From positions 1 to 64,000 of the forward strand of contig QVRM01000959.1 in the NCBI GenBank assembly GCA_003439945.1: DNA of 64,000 nt. Reading direction: 5' to 3'. The DNA is from Dermanyssus gallinae (lineage: Eukaryota; Arthropoda; Arachnida; Mesostigmata; Dermanyssidae). Below the pieces are notes generated by a model. The model did no database searches. It worked only from the letters and a program-made list of their open reading frames with translations, and was not told the DNA's origin. Position numbers and translations under genes: made by a program. Shown here piece after piece: positions 53,326-64,000 of this stretch. Position 1 is the stretch's first letter; each line of letters begins with the position of its first letter.

Positions 53326-56300
53326 GTTCGTAGCTATCGGCGCCAAATGACGCCACAGCCGTGAGGGGGGGTGGGCGCCGCGGTCGATACGTGGCCCCGC
53401 ACAGGAGGAGATCGCGGTTGCGAAACAAAACGCAAATTATCATCCTCTATTTTCTTACTCACTCCATGCTAAACAAAGTTGCAGTAAGTACACCGTCAAC
53501 CGACGAACCGACGTGGCAATGACAACGGCGATGATGCTAATCATTATGGTAATAGTGACCAATTATGACGGCAAGCAAGCCGAGCAAGAGAAGTGCAGAA
53601 AGCGTTGAGCCTGGCCGTGACCGACCTTCCAATTGCCGCCAATCGTCACCTATCTAGTTCATTGCCCGCAATGTAGGCATTGCGTGGCACTTCCGTGACC
53701 ACAGAACTGTCTAACCACTACCAGCAGCCTAGACGGGCGCTTGCTAGCCAGAAATGAGTCATTCAGACCGATGCACTTAGACCCCCTAGACTTTGGCCGT
53801 CGCCGGCGCCTCCCCCGTACAAAACCACAGCAGACAGCAACATTGCAGGTCGTCACGGTTGACGTCGCGGCACGTATCGCGGTCGGTTGAAGCGCACATT
53901 CCATTCCGTGCGATTCGGACGTTTCAGGACTAGGGCTTTCCGTCTGTCAGAGGACGGCCCCTACTTCCCCTTTGGCCGTCCGGTGAAGACTTCACCGCCC
54001 GTACTGCGCTGCTCCTGTCTTCCACTCTCCGATCGAGCCTGCAGCCCTTGCAGAGCCTGAAAATTTGGCGACATTATCACACTGAACTGCACGGCTGAAA
54101 TTGCGCAGCCGGCCACCAGCGTTCATGTGCAATCGAGTATCATGATCACTTCTCATAATTTAATGCATATCGCAAATGTACCGCCATTACGGTGCAGCAA
54201 TTCAAATAGTAGGTTTGATGCAAGGCGCCGCACACAAACGTGGTCACTGCAGTTTTGCTTACCATCAGTTTGCGCGGTAAAGCGTGTAACTTTGAATCAA
54301 GAAAGACTATGTGTATGCAGTGTAGATATCCGTTGAGTAGCCCCATCATTATGAACCCAATGTAAGTACGTCTCCATGCGTGCACTTTGTCTATTCTGTG
54401 TTCTACTTGCTGCTGTTGCTCTGTTTAGGTTATAGCTGGTCTATATATCATAAGTGCGATGCCGGGAAGGGTAGTTCCTTCCTACCGAAAACGTGTATGG
54501 GAATGGGAAATGGGGACGAATCATCTGGCTAGAAGGGAGCAGCATCAAGTTGACTAGTCGCCGCGCAGTTATGGCGTAAAGCAACGACAACATCAGCATC
54601 GACACCAACAACAACAGCAACGACAATGACGATGTGCATCGTAGAGTGGATTGAGTCGGGACCTGAGAGGTGGCGAGAACGGCAGCGAATGGACCGGGGC
54701 TTATCGACGGTTCTGTGGGAGCGGTGTAAGAGGAACAAGATAAAGACGACGAAGACTATGACGGGCAGGATGAAAACGACAGCGACGACAACAACAGTAA
54801 CAACAACAGCAACAACAACAACAACTACGACGCTACCCAACAAAGAAGTCTGGCTTAGAAGAGCGGGTACATACCGGCGGAAAAGGAAGAAGGGGTCCAA
54901 GCCCTCTTCTTCCTCTTCCACTCGTCCCTGTTGAGGAGGCGACTGGACGAACGCCAACCAATAGACGACGAGGCACGGCCCGGGGGTCCGCCCTCGACAT
55001 TCATATTCTGCCGTTGCTTCGGCCGCCACTGGTGTGTCGCTACCGCCTTCGTGGCGCCGCCGGCTGCCCCGTCCACGATGGGCTCTGCCATCCCCATAAC
55101 TCTCGCCGGGTCCGGTCCCCGTCCGTCCCCGGTTTAGGCGTTCCTCCACCAGGCCAAGCAAGCATCTCTTCTCTGCTGCTGCTTCTTCTTTCCCTCCCTT
55201 CTTCCATATGCCTTTCGTCCACCTCTTTTTTCTCCCTCTTAAACCTTATTCCTTTGGTTTGCTCTCTCTGTTTCTCTCAAACCTTATTCCTCTCTCTTTG
55301 TTATTCTCTCTCTTTCTGTTAAGCCGCCCTTTCTCTCAGCCAGTCGGCCTCCCACCTCGCTATTTCCTTAGCATTGAGCTGCCGCCGCTTGCGTGTCTGC
55401 TAGCCACCCTTTCTGCTTGTGTGCTTCGCCACCTCGCGCTGCCACACAGCGTTGCCCACCGTTCCTTCATTTACCCCCGGCCTTAGTCGATCGTCATGTC
55501 AAAAGTCGACCGTGGCGACGAAAAGGATGATGGCGACAACAAATGCTTGGTGAAAATCTCCTAAGACCTTCTCAACGACGAATCAACTACCTAGCACGGA
55601 ACTAAAAAAAATCGAATGTCTGTTGTGTAGAGCGGCTACCGAGGAAGAGGCTTCGCTCTGGGGGCCGCGTTGAGAGGGGGCGGAGAAGGCAAAAGTCGAT
55701 GGAAATGACGTAGCAATAGCTTGGTATCAATTGGTTATCATCTGTTCGCCGTTCTCACGGCAGTGAATCCACGCTTCTAGTGTCTGGCTGGTGTCCGCCC
55801 GTCTGTCTGTTCGTCAGTCTACGGCGGGTGTGAAGTACATTCACTAGGGGCAACATAGGCTTGGGCAGCAATGAGCGAATAAAACTGCCATTAGGGATCA
55901 GTCCATCGCTTCATCGATTATTGGAGGTGGTTCTATGACCCCTGGCCGGTTGCGACACGTTCATTCTAAGAGTACGCATGAAGCCGAGTTTAAACCGGGC
56001 AACGGACGTGTTTCCGGCCCTTTTGCTCAACCTCACTACTCTCTATAGCGGTCGACCCAGCTTAGTGAAACGCGTTGGGTCTGTCTATTGATTGCCGAGT
56101 CATTCAGCACATCGTGGTCGGTCCCAAGCGTTTGCTATTGCTTCTGTTGTGTAATGCAGGCATCGATAAAATTAGATCACGTAAACTGTCATGATGTTTG
56201 AAAGAACCGATCAAATCACATTGCTATAAGCAGACTAAAAACACAATATAAGATTTAAAATACAACTAAAAATTCGCATCAAATACAGATACAATCTCTT

Positions 56301-57830
56301 TAGAACTTGTTGGATCTCTGAAAACCTACCATTGAATTATTGAGCCGTCACGAAAATGATATGTACGCATCGTGTGAATATGTACATATACAGATCAGCT
56401 GCACCAGCGCCGACAGAGTTATATTGTAGCTGCTATGCCCAACTATGGGGCGTCCTGCTTTGTCAGTTTACCCAGCCATCGTGCAAAATGAGAGATATCT
56501 ACCCTACATCTCAATGGCGCCTCAGTTATGTGACGTCATGTTCGGTGCTGGGCAACACCCCCGTGCGCTCAGATCGCCGCTTGTATCGCTCTCTCTCTCT
56601 TTCTGTACCGTTTCATCTGTCTCTTTATCTTAAACAATGGTCGCAGCAGTGTCAACGTCTGAACAGCCATAATGGCAGCCGCAGCTGTTTCTTCCCTGCC
56701 CTTCTACCGTGGGCGTCATCATAGACATGCGGCTTCTGAAGCGCGCTGCGTCCACCCGTGTCGCCACAGTGTCGTGTCTGCGACTGACCAGATGCAGGGG
56801 TAGTCAAGTAGAAGCTCCAGCAACCACTATAGCCTCTACTACTACTACTACTACGACTACCACCACGTCTAGCACGGTTACTTTTACTGCGATTACTACG
56901 TTACTTGAGCAGCCACCTACCATCTTCCATTGATTTGTCGTCAGAGCTTTGCTGTCTATCGGCCGCCGGGCCGCGGTTATCGTTCTATCATGAAACTGAC
57001 CAAAGACAACACACACACATACACACACTAATACAGACACAACCACCTATACAAACCTGTACAAACGCATACAACAAGATAAGCCCATCCTTGTACAGTA
57101 TGATAGAGATAGCCACAGAGTCCTCGAACAGCCAGCGACCACACGGCCGTACTTCTACAGAGATCGGTCCGTTTTCTCTACTCACCCGGCGACGTCGGAG
57201 CGCTGGAGTGGACCAACGAACGAACGAACGAACGCTCGAAAAGACCCGAACCGCCTTTCTCTGCCCTCATTTGCCTGGCTCTAGCTCCTCCACCACCGCC
57301 ATTGCGACGGCCACGACCTTCTTTATATCGTTGCCGTTGTCAATACTCCTAAAGCTCTAAGCTGCCATTGTTTGCGTCGGCCGCCCGTGAAGAGCGTTGC
57401 CGAGGAGGTAAGGCCACACGGACGGTTCGAGCGACCGACGAGGTTCGAGAAGGCAGGAGGCGATGAGACACAAGAGAGAGAGAGAGGGAGAGGGAGAGAG
57501 GGGGGGAGGCGATCATCCCGGACTGCCACCACCAGCGAGACAGCGTAGCAGCGGCACAACGTGGCACGCCGAACGCCAAACGGGTTGCTTGGCAGCTCGG
57601 CGCAGCAATCTTTTCCACGCGAACTCACCTTAATTGAACTTGCCCCCGCCACCCGCACCCCTATTGCTCTCGATCGCCCCGCACCTAGTCCGCGTCACCC
57701 TTCGTCAGGTTGTTGTTCTCGTTCCGGCCTCGTCGTCGTTTTCGTTTTCCTCATGGCGCCGGGCGATAGCCTTTTGGCCTTTGGTCGCGTTAGCACCTAC
57801 AATCGTTGGTGTTCTCAGTGTTCTCTCACG

Positions 57831-57906
57831 CATATATATATATAGTTTGCATTTTATTAAGAATACAAATGGAGCGACAATTGTCTCCCCCGAAAATGTC
57901 TGCACT

Positions 57907-57961
<55 letters not shown>
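57831..57961. repeat. TA microsatellites in intron 4
   Basis: Short TA run at 57831-57842 and a 52-bp run at 57910-57961. Confidence 0.92.
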
Positions 57962-58731
57962 GCAATTTACCATAGTAATGCCAGGAAAATGCATGCAGAA
58001 TTATTCGAATGTATTCGAATGAATTCTCGTCATAATATTATTATACTACAACTAGACTGTATTGCATGTAGTACAATTGTATTTGATTTTTTTTGTTGAG
58101 ACGTGATCGAGGCGACCGCGCTCAGCAGCTTATCGAACGGACTGTCCGTCAAGCGCTAGCCTGATTTACAACATTAAGTCTCGCGACTTTAATAGGAAGA
58201 TTTATGTTTACGTACGAAGAAACGTGCATTTATTGTCATGCCGTATAAGGCAATATTTAAATTGATGTTGCTGAAGTTTGTCAACTGCTGGCAGTTGGCA
58301 ATATGCTTCTGGCGATGCAGTTGGCAATATGTTTCTGCAAGCGTTTTTCATTCGAAATCACATATTTTGTTCATAAGGAGTGAATGCTCAACAATAATAT
58401 AGGCTGTGGTGCGTTGGTCGTGTGCGGACCATCGTGCCAGCAATTCGATAAATGACCCCCAGGTTTAGGATGGAGCGTTGAGATCTCTTAGTGAAATAAT
58501 GAGCACATATTTATTCTTGAGACCGTTTGCAACGAGATCGAGTGTTTAGTCCACTGCGTACCGCGTTAGTGTAGCGGATGCCGTTCTAAATCATGGACAT
58601 TTCGAGCTTGAACAACAGGCTATTATTTCCTAGTGTTGAAATTCAAACAAAAGCGGCTGATTTTGAAACTTAATGGTTAAATTTTAGTCTATGGATCCGT
58701 GTATACATATAGCAAAAGAGAGAAATACTTA

Positions 58732-59360
58732 CACTCCCGCCCTTTAACCGCGATTTAATACGCGCGGACCCGAACGGGAGTGCCCACCAGCCCGAATTGA
58801 CAGGCCAGCAGATCCCCCACCCTCCCCCCTATCGAGGTTTGGAATGGGGGTACCACACTACTCCACCGTACCGATTAGACGCATTCACCTCGCGATTCCG
58901 CGTTACACCCCGGAATATACTTTCCCCCCGAAGGGCGTCGGACCACTCCAGAGCAGGGGTTCCCCGTAAAATACGGGGCCAGAAGGCCACGCGCTGCGGG
59001 GACCTTCACTGGCCCACTTGTAAGTTAGTCAGACGGTACAAACTCCCGAAACCGACACTCCCGTGTCTTAAGAACTAACCGGGGGGCAAGGCATACGATA
59101 GATTTGGGTGTCAACGAATTTATATTGTCATCCTGTCGTGGCCCATTCGAGGGCTGTTAAGGCTACTGCCAATACGGGGGACTTGTGCTGCATAGAAGTC
59201 CCCCGGGCTGGACGGTTAACGCCCCGAGTGACACTCGGTGGTACCGTCCGGGACGCCTGCTGCCTTGGCTTAATAGGCAAAATGAGCGAGAAGTGGCCAC
59301 ACGAACGCAGACCACCGGTCGAGAGGGCCTTCTGGCCCCGTATTTTACGGGGAACCCACA
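58732..59360. repeat. GC-rich interspersed repeat with 32-bp inverted arms
   Basis: An abrupt GC-rich island in AT-rich intron. 58957-58988 and 59326-59357 are exact 32-bp inverted complements around a spacer of about 340 bp; each arm also holds its own hairpin (CCCCGTA-AAA-TACGGGG). The right half (59117-59240) has a diverged relative at 23233-23350. No domain recognised; I cannot class it. Confidence 0.65.
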
Positions 59361-59599
59361 AGAACTTGTCGTTGAAAGATGCAGAATGTTGCCGGACACA
59401 TTTTATGGGATCGTTTTCTCCGAACGGCAAATTGACTTCAATTTATTCTTTCATCACGGAGCTTAACATTTCCATGATTAACAAATATTCACCTACAGTA
59501 ACAATGGAAGGTATCTTTAAAAAAAACGATGTTGCGCGTGTTTGCTAAGTGTTAAGTATATAACATTAACGATGGTCTACGCTCGCTTGTTCATTACAG

Positions 59600-59643
59600 G
59601 GTTGGAGACGACAGCTGATACCAAGGACATGTACTGGTTCTAG
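59600..59643 (+). CDS. vg: vestigial coding exon 5, terminal micro-exon (residues 707-720)
   Basis: A 44-nt last coding exon. Acceptor TTCATTACAG|GG at 59599/59600 completes the split glycine codon, and the exon reads LETTADTKDMYWF then TAG at 59641-59643. The tail KDMYWF differs at one position from the KDLYWF end of Drosophila Vg, and the preceding GLE is also shared. It is too short to be found by ORF length; it was located by looking for the tail motif and then confirmed by acceptor and phase. Confidence 0.9.
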
Positions 59644-59991
59644 CTTCAGATTAGAGACACACACACACACACACAAATCGGGTCTGAGCCGAGCTGCTGC
59701 AAATCAGAACTACAGCCGTTACGCTGCCCTGGATTCGAGGGATGGACTACAATAATGCAAGCTGTATATAGTCATAGCTATATTTAGAACAGTGCAGGCA
59801 ACTGTATCTAGAGTGTATATACTGTTATACTATTTATACGCGTAATTGGCTCAACATCATCATGATCATAGCCAGCATCTCCATCATCAGCAGAAGAGTA
59901 ACGTATAGCATAGGCAGAGACGACGCCCGCTGTCAACGCCGTCCAGCTGTCTGGATCAATAACGATGTATTATATAGGGCAAGGAAAAGCT

Positions 59992-59997
59992 AATAAA
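59992..59997 (+). terminator. candidate polyadenylation signal for vg
   Basis: AATAAA 349 nt past the stop codon, the first canonical hexamer downstream. No strong GT-rich downstream element is obvious. Further AATAAA copies at 61384 and 61724 are alternatives with longer 3'UTRs. Confidence 0.35.
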
Positions 59998-60054
59998 TAG
60001 CTTAACTAAAGCTATGGCGACACCACTGAGCGCTTCAGCTGCAATAACAACAAT

Positions 60055-60410
60055 AATAAGCAGAAAACAACAACAACAACACAACTGAAGTGATTATATG
60101 GGAGACTGGATCAGAGCGACAACTCCGTGCAACGGGAGAAAGAAACAGCGGCAAAAGTAACAGCAACACGTCACCATCAACAACAGCAGCATCGTCATGC
60201 AAGCACACACAAAACCGACTACTACGTTTACTACTAGTACTACAGCTTTTCCAGCAACAAACAACAGAAGCAATAGCAGCAGCAACAACAACAACAATGG
60301 CGACAACAATAAACACAGCGACAACAGCAATAATAACAATAACAAAAACGACAACAATACTACAACAACGACAGCAGCAGCAGCAGCAGCAGCAACAACA
60401 ACAGATAACG
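60055..60410. repeat. CAA/CAG-rich low-complexity region
   Basis: Interrupted CAA, CAG and ACT runs, possibly within the vg 3'UTR depending on the polyadenylation site used. Confidence 0.8.
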
Positions 60411-60627
60411 ATACCAGCCGACGTGTGGGCGGGAACGGTGCTCTCTGGTATCGTACAACAGCTTCTATCGTACGTGTAATCATGATGTGTTCTCTGTATA
60501 GATTGACCGTGTATGTATGCGTGACTACGTCCAGATACGTGTGTGACGAACGCAACTGGCGAGCAAACTCTACCGGCGGTGGTAACCCGACTTCCTTAGA
60601 CGAAACGCCTAGAACAGAATTATCACA

Positions 60628-60629
<2 letters not shown>

Positions 60630-60667
<38 letters not shown>

Positions 60668-60763
60668 CGAGGCAAGGTAAAGAGATGCTAGCGATTGCTT
60701 TGTAGTAATGACAACCCCCGAGCTTGTCATATTCACTGTTTTTCTCCTTTGTACCATTGCTTT

Positions 60764-60794
<31 letters not shown>
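60630..60794. repeat. two TA microsatellites
   Basis: TA arrays at 60630-60665 and 60769-60794. Confidence 0.92.
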
Positions 60795-63700
60795 CGGAAC
60801 GAAGAAAAAAGAAAGACAGCGACTATAAGAAGAAAGCTAGTACTCTCGCATGTCGAGACACGCTCTCACCGTTAGGCGTTGTTGCGTGACGGTATACGCA
60901 AGCAATACGAACAGACGATTCTCCTGCCCCGAGCAGTTGGCGGCGGACCTCCAGATGCGATCCACAAATCATTATCATCGCAAACGCTGTATAAATGTTA
61001 GTAAAATACAGAGGAGAGACAGAGAGGTAGAGAGAGAGAAAGATAGATAGAAAGAGATTTCAATCGACTCAACTACACCGGGAAGCAAGTGAAAAACGTG
61101 AAACGTGGAGGCTGAAGCGAAAACAACACATTGCGAACGGAATGTGGACGCCGCGTAGCTACGATGTTGATCGGCAAGGCTAAAGCTACTGACTGGCATT
61201 AGCTACTGGTGGCTGGCCAGCGATCTCGAGCTCCCTCCACCTGATGCGAATGACGATGATCTCGTATGATGCCAGTGCAGATGGCTAATACCGGTGAGCA
61301 TCAATATCTCGACATACTACATTGCATTACGGATGCAGACATCGACGACCGAAGTCTGGAAATTCATTCTCACTCAGAGTGTAAATAAATGACATATTTA
61401 TTGTTATTACTGCTTAAACGTTATGGTGTTCTTTGTTATCCGGCCGCCGGACATCATACCATCGTGTCCGAGCGACGAACGCGTGCCCGGTTGCTGGGCG
61501 CCGTCGTTTAGTCTTTCCAGGGAAAAGCTATATTTTAATCGCCACGTACAGCAGGAAGTTTTCTATTACTGGCAAAGCAACCGCAAGCTCTACTGGGGAT
61601 CGTGTAGCTTGTCTGACCTTCTATACGAATCTGAAGCCAGAGTTAAATGTATTTAAGCCACAAAAAACGTGTAGATGACTTAAAGTGAGAGTGAGGTCTA
61701 GTAGACTAGTTCTTCCGTCATCTAATAAAGTTATCTTATATTTGTAAGCGTCAAACGACACGATTTCGTTTACTATCAGATGTTAAGTGCTAGCCTAAAC
61801 TGTAGTCTTCTTCTTTTAGTACGTTGCTCTGACATTCACAGTGGTTGCGTTCACCTCATTATAACAACGTTAAATCATACTTGTTATCGGACAATACAGC
61901 AGGAGCCGTTTTAAAACGTTAAGGTATGACCCAGTTGTCATTGTCTATAGTGAAATAAAATAATGGGATAATTAAGCTTAAGTAGCACGCACATCACCTA
62001 AAGGATTTAGCATGTAGAGCGTAAATGTTAAATGTCATGAACGTTAAATTTACTAGTAACGTGGAACTTTTATCTAAATACCTGTTGAGCAGGAAGTTAT
62101 AACATGGGGTTACGCTAGAATGAAGTGGTTTATACAGTCACGTTTAGGCTCTCTTCGTAATATTCTGGTAAGTCACCCTAAAGCTCACAAACTATTATTT
62201 GCTGAGAGGAGGCCTGTTACCAGACTGTAGCTCACACGTAACATCGGGCAACTCCTCATCCCGACTTTATCTAAAGTATATATATATATATATATATATA
62301 AACAGGGCATGACAAAAAATATTGATAATCGATTGAAGGAACTGTAGAGCTTGTTAAAGCAAATTTTTTTTTCCAATGGGACATGGTCTCTAAGAAGTCT
62401 TGTTTCGGAGTGAGAGTGGAATTACTACAATTTGTAACACTAGTGTTTTTGCCCGACTTAGGAGCATAAAATGTGCTGTTTCGAAACAACCGGTCATCTT
62501 ATACAGAAACTAACCGTCGTGTTCGTGAGAAAATTCTGCTTCCTCTGAAGAATATACAAGGCTGGTTAAAAGATAGGACATGGTGGCTTAGAAGAGAATT
62601 CACAAAAAAATGCTGTTTTTTATTAGCTTTCACAAAAAATCGACCACTTAAAGCTAACATATTTATAACACATGACACTTGCATGTGTCATGTTTTTGTT
62701 CTCCAGACGCATATCACATATACAATCACTGACGTTATTGCCTGTGTTGTGGGTCGACCTAAAAAGCTATGCTGCTCTGCCGAGATTTGACGTTTAGTGT
62801 CTATTTAATCAACATTGGAGCCTATTTGCAATAAACGACGTGAAAGTTTTGTACACGACGGTTATGAGGGCTGGGCTATGCCCTTCAAATCTCCGGTTCC
62901 CGCACTTCTCTTTCATCTGTATAGTATCAAGTTGGCAGCGTAACGTCTTTGTCAATAACATTTTTCAAATGTTTCACCCACGCATTATGGTCGGTCGGTG
63001 AGTTTGAAGAATGCGGTCTTTTCCGGGAGTTGAAGCCGCGGACATGTCATACTAACCTCGATGAGCTCAACCCAAGTGCGGTTTTCGCGTATTTGTCTGT
63101 GTCGTCATTTTCAGCAACTTCGCTAGGTATACTATAGAGCGTATTTCATTTGCCGACATTTCTGGTCAATCATTCATAGCTTGTGCGTATTTCTAGCAAC
63201 GAGGCGTATAAATGACCGAATAGTTCATTCGACCTTTGACATATTTGAGGCAGTGGATGACGCACGCTGTCTGTGGTGTTGATGATAGTGTTCACGTCAA
63301 TCGCGCCGTAGCGTCCATTTCAACTGTAGTAGGTGGCGGTTTCTTGGTCAGCCTCAATGTCTACTTAGACTTTTCGGGTTAACCTTTTGACTTTAGGGTC
63401 TTTGGTTAAGGCCTTTTAAAGACCTACGTCCTGGTACTGTGATTAGACAGGTCACAGTTCTTTCTACTCTTACATTGCTATTTACGTTTGTATAAAACTA
63501 AATACGAACGTTATCCACGTGCTTATGGCCCTAGTTAGTTGACACGCGGCATGTCTGGGTGGATTGTAGATACAGACAAGAAAATAGTCTAACAGTTCGA
63601 GTACAATTTGCCAGACAGTGCAATGAAATTGTTTGATGGACTTTACCGTAGGTATCCCGATGCAAACACCCCATTTTGGTCTGCCCCTATCTTCCGACGA

Positions 63701-64000
63701 GATCGCTTGGCCATAGAATAACTGGTGATGACGTAAGCGTATGTTGGTGGACGTTGTTACAAACGTCTCGGTCGGGAAAAAAAAGACGTCGGATTTGTTA
63801 ACATCGTATTCGCCTATCTATGTAGAGAGCTTAGACCTTTTACGTTACACAATATACAGTTAGACGCCATGGTTAGCTGTCTTTTGTCTAAAGTCCGAGA
63901 GTTATACACCTTGTTTATTTTTATTCTATTTTCGTATATGCGAGTGCGGACTGACAGTTTTGTTACCTATTTATAATTAAAAAAAAAAAAAATATATATA

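Larger units (their letters stand above)
53326..59599 (+). other. vg intron 4 (6.3 kb)
   Basis: GT-AG, phase 1. Holds a CAA-type repeat run near 54600-54835, pyrimidine-rich DNA at 55160-55330, GC-rich DNA at 54900-55500 and 57100-57800, TA microsatellites at 57831-57961, and a GC-rich interspersed repeat at about 58732-59360. No second gene recognised. In Drosophila the quadrant enhancer of vg lies in an intron, so regulatory content is possible but not shown. Confidence 0.82.
59644..64000 (+). other. vg 3'UTR and downstream flank
   Basis: Contains CAA/CAG-rich sequence (60055-60410), TA repeats (60630-60665, 60769-60794, 62277-62300), AT-rich DNA and short palindromes such as 62670-62693. 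The 62300-62700 stretch loosely resembles the end of the foldback element at 26857 (GGnCAT start, then AAATnnTTTTTCC and GGAGTGAGnnTGAA-like strings) and may be a decayed relative. No coding exon or RNA gene recognised. Confidence 0.6.

Overview
The window looks like arthropod nuclear DNA. It has spliced coding exons, long introns full of microsatellites, a mariner transposon, tRNA-derived SINEs and a LINE relic, and no operons or bacterial signals. I cannot name the species. The very long intron and the repeat style would suit a mite, tick or other chelicerate, but that is a weak inference.

The one gene I can support is a complete vestigial (vg) homologue on the + strand, from ATG 12310 to TAG 59643. 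It has five coding exons (12310-12489, 13427-13937, 51184-52292, 53007-53325, 59600-59643). All four introns are GT-AG and every junction keeps phase (0, 1, 0, 1). Together they encode 720 residues. The product has the short N-terminal vestigial signature, a Scalloped/TEAD-binding TONDU (Vg) domain at about residues 186-213, a long low-complexity middle (His, Gln, Ala, Gly, Ser, Pro tracts), a conserved DPW...QYNSLL block and a C-terminal peptide ending KDMYWF, close to the KDLYWF end of Drosophila Vg. The last exon is only 44 nt.

Layout: 1-1430 holds a decayed LINE reverse transcriptase on the minus strand. 1431-8094 is non-coding flank with microsatellites and an 88-bp tandem duplication. 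8095-8492 is a tandem pair of tRNA-derived SINEs. 8493-12309 is GC- and repeat-rich and probably includes the promoter and 5'UTR of vg, but I could not place a start site. Intron 1 is 937 bp. Intron 2 is 37.2 kb and holds most of the repeats: long TA, CAA/TTG and GAT microsatellites, a G-rich minisatellite, a 1.1-kb foldback element, a perfect 23-bp hairpin, several SINEs and an internally deleted mariner. Intron 3 is 714 bp. Intron 4 is 6.3 kb and carries a GC-rich interspersed repeat with inverted arms. 59644-64000 is the 3'UTR and flank.

In insects Vg is a nuclear co-activator that binds DNA through Scalloped and specifies wing fate. If this genome belongs to a wingless arthropod, the role here must be different (muscle or neural roles are known for the family). 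The dispersed repeats explain most of the non-coding DNA. I found no second protein-coding gene.
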